Part shown: positions 1 to 12,000 of the stretch, piece by piece
How the letters are laid out: the number at the start of each line of letters is the position of its first letter
Position numbering within the stretch: the stretch's first letter is position 1
Assembly: GCF_043641665.1 (NCBI RefSeq)
Contig: NC_092180.1
Span: 26,015,391 to 26,079,390 of the forward strand
From: Enoplosus armatus
Taxonomy: Eukaryota; Chordata; Actinopteri; Centrarchiformes; Enoplosidae
DNA: 64,000 nucleotides
Direction of reading: 5' to 3'
The notes under the pieces: model-generated
The model's input: only the letters and a program-made list of their open reading frames with translations
Told to the model about the DNA's origin: nothing
The model's database searches: none
Program-made: the position numbers and the translations under genes

Positions 1-2625
1 CGCTGGCTCAGTTACAACAGATATTACCGCCATCTGTGAAATAAACAGCGGCTTGATATTACAAATGTTTCAATAAATTGTGTTGCAGGGCGTCCTCTCT
101 CTCTACTGGAAGAAACAAAAGTTTCCAAGCCCTTAATCTGAGGTCCCTCCTTATTTCAATAGCAATACCAGTGCTAATCTGTGTTTTGACCTTGGTCTGT
201 CAGATTCAGTTTGGGAGGCAAACTGTTTTTGTTTGCCTGGGAAAGGTGAAACGGAATTGAGCCTGGACGGTTTTAAAAAGGAGATGGAAACTATTGGAGT
301 GAAGCATTTTGTGGCTTGTTAAAAAAATACATTGGAATGTCTTCAGGGGAACACAACAAATTAAATGGTGAATTGATAGATTAGAGGTAGCTCCCTCCAG
401 TGTATCTTTTGGCCTGCTGAGTAGACTGCAGAGAAACCTGAATCGACACTCAGTGCCATCACACATTAATGAAGCCATTTATATTAGTGAGCGTTATCGC
501 ATTTGTGGCATGCTTGAAACAAGCATAGCAAGTGTCACAGACTTTAGACTGTATATAAAGATAGACGCCATGACAGCACCCCAAAAGTGGAAGCATAAAT
601 CCCGCCCCCTCCATGTTAGCGGGTGGGACATGGGCCAAACCAAAACATCAAAGTACACATCAAATACATTTTCCCCAAATATGGTTTCTGTCATTTTAGG
701 TAGTTCTTATGACACTGGTGTTTGTTCAAGTGTTCATTTTTCTGATAAGTTTGTTTTTAATTAGTTATGACTGTGCTGACCTCGACCTCGGCTCCACCCC
801 CCTATCACCACTGCGCAGACTCTGGCTACAGTGGGAGGAAGTGGACACGTGTTGTCCATCTTTATATACAACCTATGTCACCGACGCTATGAAGCCAGCC
901 TACTTAGTTCAGCAGTATTACTGAGAAGGGGTCAGACAGGGTTCCAGAGTCAGTGTGGCCTCAGTAGACATTGCAATGCCTCCTATCTAAGATCATCTAA
1001 AAACAAAGGACCACAAAAAAAATGAAAGCAAAATTCAGATTTTGCATTCAAAACATAACAGCAAATTTCTGCTTTAATCAATATTTTGATATTAACAATG
1101 GATCACATGACTTTGTGTATTGTGAAAGATTTCGCTCATCGATACAAAGAGATAATCATCACCCAACTCTGCAGTTCCCCTCAACTCAACAGAACATTTT
1201 TTGCATTTTTTGACTCGTTGTTTAGGTTTCACAGCCTCCAACTTTACTGTTTTCTTTCAGTCTCATCACTCCAATCAACCTCATTTCCAGCAGCAGTAGT
1301 TTTCAGTGGAAAAAGCTCTTAAAACCCACCGCACACTACCTGCCCAGCACCAAAAGGCTGACGGACGAAGTTAGCAACCAGCTGGTGAACATAGTAGAGT
1401 ATTTAACGGCTAAAGAGCCAGATATTTCCCTCTGGAGTTTGTGGAAACCAAAAACAGAGCTAAAAGGAGAGCGAACATCGGACTTACATTCACCAGGTGG
1501 ACGAAAACAAGACTCAAATGAATGATAATGTTCCTCTGCATCTGCTAGATGAGTAAATAAAACAAACACAATCGATGTCCTTTACTAGCGAGTTCCTCAA
1601 AATCCACTTAAAAGGTGGTAATATGCCCCCAAGTGGTCAAAAATCAGTCAATGCAGCTTTAAATAAAGTAAAACGTGCACATCTTCATACCGAGTGACCA
1701 ATAACATTCTTGTTAAAATAGTTTGGTTCATTGTAGCATTGCTCACAGCAGTATTGCAATTTACCATCAACAATTCACTGCAGATAATCCTTAGTGTTGA
1801 AGGCAGACGGTACTGGTTTAAGTTGCAGGATTTTGAACGCAATCAATCCTCATGGAAATAAGGCCAAGGTAGAGCTAGAATTATTTCCGCATCGGTAACT
1901 TTAACCAACTGCTTTGTCAAACTTATGTCAGGTATTCCTAACTTCTCTCCCGGTGTGTTTGTGGTGTTCAGCAGAGACTTCCTCATATGATCCTTTATTG
2001 CTTTCAACTTGCCTTCCCTTCACCTATTTGCTATTCACTTCACAGCTGACTCCCACAGCTTTGAAACACTCTTCCTCTTCATCATCTCATTGTTATGGGG
2101 AGCAGGATTGCTGCTCTCCTACGCCTCTTAGTTTTGTTTTGGAGTTGACTTCAGTTGGAATGGCTAATATCACATTTAGACCACAGGAGCAAGTGGTATT
2201 GAACTGCGCTCTTTCACTCCTACACTGCTATGCTTTTAAAATACTCAAACTTTTACTTTTACCGCGTTAGACACTCACTTGTAACTGCTCCCGTACACAT
2301 TTGTAAAATTTAAAACAGTGAACCTAGTTCACACTTTACTACTCCATGTGTTGTTTGTCATGAACTGCATTATTCAAACAGTTGTTTTGTATACCGAATC
2401 ACCCGACAAACCTCCTCTCTGGGATTTATACAGCTCTGTTTCCACATCTCCGGTGTTTTGGGGCTCCTGAATGTAACTTTAGAGTATGTTTTCACACACG
2501 TGTCTACAGGTATATTACTGTGGAATCTCTTCCACATATATATTGTACATATTGCAGCCTACATAGATAGAAGAATCACTTTGCAAATCATTTAATGTGT
2601 CGTCTTTATCTCATCAACCTTTTAG
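1..2625. other. phkb intron (5' end outside window)
   Basis: I see no coding exon before the splice acceptor at 2626. The stretch holds an interspersed repeat at about 1309-1664 and otherwise AT-rich unique-looking sequence. The short open frames here show no recognisable protein and no flanking splice sites of note. It is read as intron because the exon at 2626 opens mid-protein. Confidence 0.7.
1309..1664 (+). repeat. interspersed teleost MITE/SINE-like repeat, copy 1
   Basis: This stretch shares many ordered blocks with 21741-22094 in the same orientation: CTGCCCAGCACCAAA, a GACAAAGTTAGCGAC-like block, AAGAGCCAGATAT, AATGAATG.TAATGTT, and a closing AATGCAGCTTTAA. Both copies start with an A-rich AAAGCT and end with GCAGCTTTAA. 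I recognise the consensus as a common dispersed teleost repeat but cannot assign a class with certainty. There is no coding capacity. Confidence 0.75.
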
Positions 2626-2684
2626 ACCCTGATTTCTGGAGCAGTGGTGGAGCAGTTGGACTTCCTGCGTGTCAACGAGGCAAA
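2626..2684 (+). CDS. phkb: phkb exon (first in window)
   Basis: The acceptor is CTTTTAG and the donor is AAA|GTAAGA. The exon encodes [19 protein letters not shown] plus two bases of the next lysine codon, matching the PHKB stretch that ends VVEQLDFLR. It is 59 nt long, so its phase is completed by the G that opens the next exon. Confidence 0.9.
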
Positions 2685-2972
2685 GTAAGAGCCTCCTCTA
2701 GTCTTAATGCTTGATTTGCTCCCGTTAGTTTGTCTGTTGGCAGGACATTTCAAAAAGCTCAACGAGGATTTCCATAATGTGGCGGACAAATAGAACAACT
2801 CATTCGTGTTTCAGATCGGACATGCATGCAAGCTGATGATTATTTTTTCATAAATGTTAAACTGAAATAAAAACTTTTCAAGACCAATAAATGTAAAAAA
2901 AAAAAAAAAAAAATGTCATAGGATGCCAGCCACAGGCATATTTTTACATACAAATAGCACACACAGCATAAC

Positions 2973-3021
<49 letters not shown>

Positions 3022-6000
3022 CGTGCGTGCATAGGATCCCAGAGTTTAAGAGCTTTGAGGAGCTGGAGCTGCCTAAGCACTCCAAGGTGAAGAGGCAGAT
3101 GAGTACTCCCAACGCCTCAGACCTGGAGCAGCAGCCCGAGATCAGTGTGGAGGAGTGGCTGCACAAGCCCACCCATGAGGTCATCCAGAAGTTCCATGTG
3201 AGGAGACTGGCCCACGAATGCATCATAGGATTAATAACTGCCATTAAAATGATTGGAAAACTAGATACTTATCAAATGGTAATGGAAACCAAACAGAACA
3301 TATTGATAGTTAGCATGATTTAAAGAAGCGAAGGTTCCAACAACAACAAGAAAGGCTGCAAGGTGTAACTATTGCTGTTTCACATTTGTGGCAGTGGTTA
3401 CTTCTTCGCCACTTCCTTAACTAAGACTGTCACAAACAGTGAGAAAGAATTCATCACAGGGACTTGAGCAGTGGTTCCCACATGCTTGGCTGTGTACTTA
3501 TAATGCATTACAGTAAATACATAGCTGGTAGCGTTTACATGGGTAAGCTGGTGATGAATCACATCCCTGTGACTGCACTAGTGAGAGTGACAGATAAAAA
3601 AAGAAGCGTCTGGCAACTCAATGTGTATTAGAAGAGAGGCACGACAGTCTGCAGCTATCCCCAGATAAACAGTGGGAGGTAGCAGTGACAAGACGTGCAG
3701 CCAAGGAAATTCTCCTTTCTAAACTGTGGAGAAAGGTGGGGGAAAAAAAGGCACAGAACAATCCAAACTTCAGTCAGATTTGACTCAGGTTAAACCTTTG
3801 CTAACCATTTAAATGTGAAACGTCATTATAAAAGGCCTTCATTTTAATCCAAACTCATTCTTGTTAATCAACACAACCCCAGGTTTCTTTTCACTAGGGG
3901 CAAACAACTCACAAATCCACTTCCAACTAGTCCACCTGCCTCCTCCTCAGAGGATTGCAAAGATAACCTCTGTTCACTCATTGTTCCCTCCTGCTGACTC
4001 ATTGACATACCCCACTCTTATCAAGGCTCACTTGACCACCTGTCTCCTGTTTCGTTACTGACATCTTATAAATATGTTCCAACATTTTTCACAGAGCCCA
4101 TGTTTTTGTCACCAGACTGCGCACAATTAACAGCTCTCGCCAACAATCTGGCTCTGCAGCTGATCATTTTCACCTTTCAAGTGTTCATCCACGTTTGAAA
4201 AAGATCCAAACCTCAACCCACGCCTTCTGCAATTCTGATTTCAGGTCAGACTGAAGGTCTGAAAAGCCCCATCTACATCAGACTTTGTTGTGTTTTGTGT
4301 GATCTCATGGGACAGGTTTTTGTTTTATTTCTTCCAACGATTCGTATATAATGTATTTGTGTATAGGTTTATATTAAAAGGTATTTGTGTAAGTGTTTGT
4401 TTTAAGTCTATTGTGTTTGTCTGTGTGTGTCATTGTCCAGGACTGCGACTGCTTGGCCAGTCAGGCTCAGCTTGCAGGCATCCTGCTTAGGCGAGAAGGA
4501 CCAGACTTCCTTGCCAAAGATGGTAAGAACACACACACACGCGTTAAGGAGCAAACTTAAAGTCACTGGTTGTACTGAAACAGAGCAGCAGAGTTTCCTC
4601 ATTACATGCAAAGGAAATGTGATCATGTCAGAAGTGTAATTAGTTAGAAGCTTTACTAACGTTATGACCTGTCCATTTTATCCCTGTAAAAACCCTTTTT
4701 GGTGCATTCGTCAACAAGTACAGGTCTTTAGGATGCTGTTGTGTCACGGTTTTGAATGTGTAGTAACTGCAGTTCTGAATTATTACATTTGGATACGACT
4801 GTATATGTCTCTGTGATGTCTCCAGAGAACCTGATGGATGAACTGGAGAGAATCTACAGAAGAGCTGGCAGCAGAAAGCTTTGGTCTGATATTCTCACGC
4901 ATACACAAATACTTACAGTGCATACACCGTTTGCAAAGTCAAGTCTGTTCTTTCATTTGTTCAGCTGATATTGTCATCATTTTTGTCATTATGGAGTTCA
5001 AATATAGATACCAAATATATTACCAGTTGTAGTATCCAGATCTAAAAACATAAACTCCAAAGATGCATTCAGGACCAGTGATGCCCTCTAAGAGGGTGGC
5101 ATTTAGTATTTTATTATGTCAGTCATTATTAGTCATTGCTCTGTTGAATCAGTTTGTGTGACTCAAAAGGGGTTTGGAATTTTTGTTGGAAAGTCGTACG
5201 AGAGGTTAGAATTTTGCTTCATGTTTTTTGTTGGGGTCCCCTTGTCTCCATTCCTGTTGTGTCCCCGTTTGTCATCCTCACAAAAATCTTTTTCTCATGT
5301 TGACACTTTAAAATAACTGTTACTGCAGGCTGGCAGTGCGCCATGCTGCTGCCATTATCAAGAAGTTCGCCAGCTCTATAGCTCCTCACGTCACCACAAT
5401 ACTGGTGCATGGGAAACAGGTAATGTTCAGTCGGGGGTGGACTGAAGGCCCTGCATGTTTACTCCCAGTTAGCTGGCTAGTTAGCTGTCTAGCTTGAGAG
5501 CTGTGCGATGTTCAGCCAATCCTACTTGGGTGTCAACAGGGCTCGGACTTGTGACTCAAATATGTCAATATTGCATTATCTTATGCACATGAATAAATAA
5601 AAGAATAAAGACTTAAGTTAAGTGTGTAGCCTACATCTACTGTTAAAATAACAAAAATAATTTGTTTTTTGTGTACAAAAGATATATAGAAACCTATTGT
5701 TTAGCACATTCATTAGCATTATTCAGGCACATTTTTGTGTAAAACTAATGCTAGTCACAAGTTTTGTTGTCAAATAGTTCTTAGAAAGTGGAAATTAACT
5801 TCTCACAATAATATTTAACTGACTAGTAGTCACCCTGTAACAGGTTGTGTAATGCAGAAGCAGGCTAGTATCTTAGCATCTTAGTTAAAGTGTAATATCT
5901 ATTTCTGGCTGGACCTCGAAAATGCTTTTCACACTGCACATTCGAAAGAAAATAGCCAGCCCTGTGCTAACTTAGCCCCGTTTCACAGTGGCACCTTTTT

Positions 6001-9000
6001 GCCCAGTGTTTTCAGGGGATAACCCCACAATTTCGGGGGTAACCCTGCTCTGAAGAAGGGCCAGCAAGCCCTAGGCTAAAGTTGGGGTTAGCTCACTTGG
6101 AATGTTCCAGGGTTGTGCCAGTGTGAAAGCTTTCTCACCCTGGGGCTAACATCTCCCTTAGCCTGAGGCGAAGTGCAGTGTGAAAAGCCTACAAGTATAG
6201 CATAATGAGATGGCTAACACTCGCACAGTCATGAGTTTTAGCCAAGCCAGCTGGGCCAAGCTAGCGGGGCACCTCGACTCAGCTGTGTACAGGAGCTTGT
6301 CATCAGTGTTTGCTTCCTCTCCGTTAACCATCACAGAGGCCGGACCCTCGTTCCCGCTGTCCTACTGCGGCATCACCCACTGCAATGAGGCTGGCTGTGT
6401 ACTCCAAACGAAATAGAATTTGGCTATTGGATGTGGCGTTGTAAATGCTTTTACACTCACTGTTACTCCTGGTCTGTTTCATCAAGGACATCCGTGCTAG
6501 ATGGGGGAGCTTGGTAGTTTTGGTGGGAGCAGGTGCCACCTGCAAATTCATCACAACAAAAAGTAAACGTAAAGTAATATTAGAGCTAGTGTGACTCCAT
6601 GGAAGTAAACCGAAAACAGTAGGCTCAAAAGATTTACCTAACACATTTGGAAGAGTCACCTTTTCTGTCTTAAAGCTGTAATCAAAGTTGACTATCTATT
6701 CACGTATGTGTTTTTCATCGGCATAATAACATTTGTTACACAAACTACGCAAACTGTATGTCTGCACAGACACAGTAATGTGGGACCTAGATCAGGTATT
6801 CCAGTTTCTTTCGGATCACCCCATCTGAATCCATTATTCAAAGACCCAGTCATAAACATATTGTACTCCATTTTTTGGAGAGTAGAAAACTATGTTAAAT
6901 CCGTCTGACAAGCCCTTTCCCACCGTTCCAGGCAAACAAACTATCTTCCTCCTTTTGATCTTTGATCAAACAGCTGCTAAAATTCCATCTTGTTTGTGGT
7001 ATACTGCTTGTCTGACTCACGAAGAATTACTATAGTACTGTCGAAGTACCGTAGATGGCCGTCTCAACCTCTCATGTGGGCTTTCGTTCACCTTTATAGT
7101 GGCCAGTGTTTTCTGTGTCCATGGTTTGATTTGAATTAGTGTCAGGTTGACTGACATGACAACTTTTATTATATGCTGTTTTTATTACTTAAGGATTTTA
7201 GCATAAGAGAAATTTGATTAAGCCATGGAGTAAAAAAAAATAGAAGAAAAAAAAAAGCCTGGAGGCTGGTTTCCAGCTTGCTGGGAAATAGCATCAATAC
7301 TCAGTCCAATTTACTTTCTCATTTACCTAACATGGGCCAGGAAGTGAAGCTTGAAATAGGTTCCCCAACAAAGCATCAGTGGATTGACACCACATCATGC
7401 CTTCTAAACATTAAGGCTTTGTTGCCTTTTTATTCATCATGCTCAAGATGCGCCTTCTTCATATTTCCGCAGGTTTGAGCACTGAATAACTCCACACACA
7501 CACACACACACCAAGCAAGAGTTGTTCTCAGCATATAATAAGAGGAGGTCGTGTTTCAGCTTTGTATTCATGACCCAATTAATGAAATTATTTAATTTGT
7601 TCACTGCTTCTGTGAGGATGGCTTCAACTCCATGTGCTGTGTCTATAGCAACCTTGGCTGTGGGCTACCATGTGAAGATAACCACAGTTTATGTGTGCTG
7701 CTTTTCCCTCATACAGTAGAATTCCTGCAGGCGCAAGAGGAGGCAGCTTGAAGGCTGCGAGTGGCTCTCGTGAATAATGAACTGAGAAATTAGTGAACAT
7801 TAAAATAGTTTTCTGGGAAGCCAACCTTTTATTTTGGCTTTCAATAATAAATCTAATTCATTGTGGGACTAACACATTTAGCTATTTCTTACATGGTAGA
7901 AATCCTCAGCGAGGTTTCATCAAAAAATTATTGATTCTAAAAAGGAATTATTTGTGGGTTTTGTTTTCTATTTCGTTCTGATTTTGTTTGTAAATTTGGG
8001 GCCACTCAATTGCTATGAATAACATGATTTTTTTTTTAATCACGTTAGTAAAATGTTTATGTATTCCTAATAATGCTGAATCAAATATCTGAGTAATGGT
8101 ACCATGTTTGGCCACCGCACGCTGCATATATTCTCCACATATTCCATATTTAACAAGGCTATTCATTGAATTTGATTACAAATGAACAAAAAGATGTAGT
8201 TTGTCAGCTGTTAGCTACCTAGCTGTTAGTTGTCATCTGTCATGATGTCAAGATTGTCCTTGTGTCTTTTCGCCCACTAGGTCTGTTGTCCGACTTGCCG
8301 CCAGTCTCTTAACTAAGCTAGTGGACAGCCTTGCCCCCAGTATTACTAGTGTTTTAGTGCATGGCAAGCAGGTAAGTGGACACACAGACAGCAGGGCCTC
8401 AGTAGTTTACCACAACTATTCCTTTTGTACGAATGATTTTGGGTTATGTTTGGGGAAGTGGAGTGATTTTAATGTTCACTGATTAAAAGAAATGAAATTG
8501 GGAATGTATGATTATAAGCTCCTCGTGCTGTCATTCCTCATCACGACTCACCTCCATTGTGTGTGTGTATGTAAGCTGTAGCTGTAGCAAGGCTGCCAGT
8601 GTGACCGCCGTAGAATCCTAATATGCACCGTGTCCCACGTGTCTAGACTCCATGTGCCGACTGGTATATTGTGACCCTAGAATTTGTCTGATGCCACTCG
8701 CTCCCGCTGGATGAGTTTCGGCGCATCATTTCCTGTCAAGTGTTACTCAGAGATTAGCCTCCTCTCAGGAGTGTCAGTTATCTCGCCTCATTTTTACCCC
8801 TCTGAACAGTTTTAGGCATTTCATTATGCTGAAGTAGCTCAAGGTGTGAATCTGCATATAGATTGCTTACCGGAGGGAATGCTTCTCTCAACATGATTGG
8901 AAAAGCTGATTTAAGATTTGAGACGGCTATGTTCCTCTGCTACAGAAACGGCTCAGTTAGAAGAAATAAGAGGCACCCCCTCATTTAAGTCAATTCTGAC

Positions 9001-12000
9001 TCTACTTTTGATTGTATTTCTCCGTCAGTATTGAAATTCAACAATGTGTTTCCCTTGAATTCAAAGTTGGTCATTTCCAAACTTCATTTCCAGCGGTCAG
9101 GCTGTTCTTTGCTAAGTTAGAATCAGTTTAGATGTAAAGATGAATGATACATCTTCTGGGTTTCATCAGCTGAAGGCAAAAGAACTGCGTCCCCCTGTGT
9201 GCACATGCCGGTCTACACGTGCACACTTCCACACCACACGTGCACCTGCATAGGCACACACAAAATCTTAAGTATAGGCCCCAAAGTAGGGGTAGGGCAG
9301 CGTGGGGGATTGGGCCACATTATACACAACAATTCTTCTGCACTGCAAAGAACTTTCTAACTGTATGTGGGTCGGGTGTATGCTTTTTTTTTCTCCCCTG
9401 TGTTTGTGTGTGTGTGTGTGTGTGTGCACGTGTGCTAATGGCTGCAATTACCAGGTGACCCTCGGTTTATTCGGGCAAGAGGAGGAGGTGATCTCCAACC
9501 CGCTGTCACCAGGGGTGATCCAAGGCATCATCTACAGCAAGTGCGCCCCTCAAGGTGGGGAGCGGGAGGCCGTTCTTCAGCAGGAGCTGGTCATCCACAT
9601 CGGATGGATTATCTCCAACAACCCAGAGCTGTTCAGCGGCATGCTCAAGATCAGAGTCGGGTAGGTCGAATTCGGACTCAGGGTGGTTGCAATGGTGCCC
9701 CAAACAACTCCTGTACATTTAGTCAAGCAAGATGACCTCATGCAGTATGTGCTCAGTATGACCTTATATTTCAGGCTGTTTTTCAGAGGCTGGTTTTTGC
9801 TCCAAATGAACCACAATGCAGACTCAACGTATAGGTGTGCTCTCCACCAAATGGTTAAAAGCTCCAGGGTTCAAACACATTTCTCCAGACATGTTTGGTC
9901 CACAAATACTGTCGGGAAAATGGAAACACAATGTTGGAAGAAGTGCTGTGAAGTTAGCATTTTAAATCAAAATTCTGTTCCATCAGACTAACAGGTTATC
10001 TGTTTTTGCCTTAAGTTTTTGTTTCAGTTTTGTTTTGGTCTTTGATTTTTTTTCTTTGACTGTCAATAAAGGTTTTACATTTAGCCATAAAAAAGAGTAA
10101 CTGAATAAAGGACACTATTTTGAACATGTTCATCCTTGTTCAAACCAAAGTGACTGCCCCCATGTACAGGGTTAAATTCTCTGGTGCATTAACAGTGTGT
10201 GTATGTGTGTGTGTGTGTGTGTGTGTGTATACTGTGGATCTCCAGATGGATTGTCCAGGCCATGAAACATGAGCTGAAGATCCGGGCGGGAGACATGCCA
10301 CCCCAGGACATCTACCAACTCTCCCCCAGCGACATCAAGCAGCTCCTGCTGGATGTCCTGCAGCCACAGCACACCGGCAGGTATTCTTCAAACACACGTT
10401 CACACTATCAAGAACATTATCCATGCTTTCTCATCCCTTTCAACTCGCACATCTGCCTTTGAAGAGACGCCAAGTCTTTATCTTCATGCATTTACTTGTG
10501 TGATCTTCTTAGTTTTAATAATTTTATCTTCTGCCTTGTCTCCATCCATATCTTATTATGCAAGCTTATTATGCAACCCCTAACACCAAGGGAATTATTT
10601 AAGTCTTATCTTATCTCATCTGATCTAATACGCATCGGCTCATAGATAATTTCATCTGGCACAACGGCCATCAACATTATATTGTCTTTAAAACTCCGCT
10701 CCACAGCTTCACCCTTGTTTTCCGCCTCAGGTCTTGGCTGAACAGGCGTCAAATCGATGGCTCTCTGAACAGGACCCCTCTGGGCTTTTATGATCGTGTG
10801 TGGCAGATCCTGGAGAGAACCCCCAACGGTATCGTGGTGGCTGGGACTCACCTCCCACAGGTACCTGCCTCCCCTGACACTGCTGCAGGACAAATACACT
10901 CAACAATGCTGGTTAAATGTGACACTGTGTACTGCGCTCTGCTATACAAACAGCTACGGGTTATAGAAACCTGTGTGGCTGTTTTTATTTTTCTAACAGG
11001 CACATGCAGGCACTCTGTGTGTTGCTGTCTTTCAAAGAATACCCAAAATATTCAGATTAAGAGTGTTGCTCCCATTTATTGGTTGGTTTAAGTACCAGTG
11101 ACCCACAAAAATACTTTATTCGGCAAATGTGGACCAGATACACAAAGAATGGAACCTGTGCTGATGAACAAAGATACACAGATTTTTTTAAAGAACTTAA
11201 TCAATCTAAAGCTGTCTCCATTGAGCGTGAACATTTATTTCTTTGTCTTTGGGTAGTATACGTTGGTATTTTAGTGTGTGGGTCTAATTGAATTTGTCTG
11301 TTTAATGTCTTTTCATCATCGTGATTATGATTTATTATCAGAGTCAATAGTAAGTATTGTGATCAATGGTGTTCTGCCATTTTCACCGCAGACATTTTGA
11401 CACGTCACAGAGGTAAAAACGCAGGTGTATTCCATTTAGCTGCTTCAGTTTCAGGGTCCTGTTATTGTGCATGTCGGTCTTACTGTCATGGTGTACTGGG
11501 ACCATGTCCTAAATCACTCCTTCATTCTCTCATTCACTACTTCCTATTTGATAGAGATTCAAAAGTTTACCTCAAAATAGATTTTTAGCCATAATCTAAG
11601 AATGAATTGGGCGATTCCAGATTTCACACACATGCTGTCTAATAACTAGTAACTAGTTAACAATAACTTGCACAGTTTCACCTGCGGCTCATAGAGAGGC
11701 TTCTAAAAATCATTCATCTAAAAATGTCAGGAGGAAACAAAAGCACCACATTTTGTGCAGCTATCCTATGATAATCTATGATAATCTATGATAATCCTTT
11801 ATTAATCAGGTCAACAATGTATATTCACTGGAATCATACATATATTCGTCAATATGGTGGTAACTTCCAAAAATAGACTTTATACCTTTTATTCACTTCC
11901 CTCCAAGTATTATGAGTCTGGACAGACATGGATGTTAACTGTAACCTTTTTGGTGGAGGCATTCAACCACGGGCGGTAATTCTAGTTTCTTACTGTCCCT

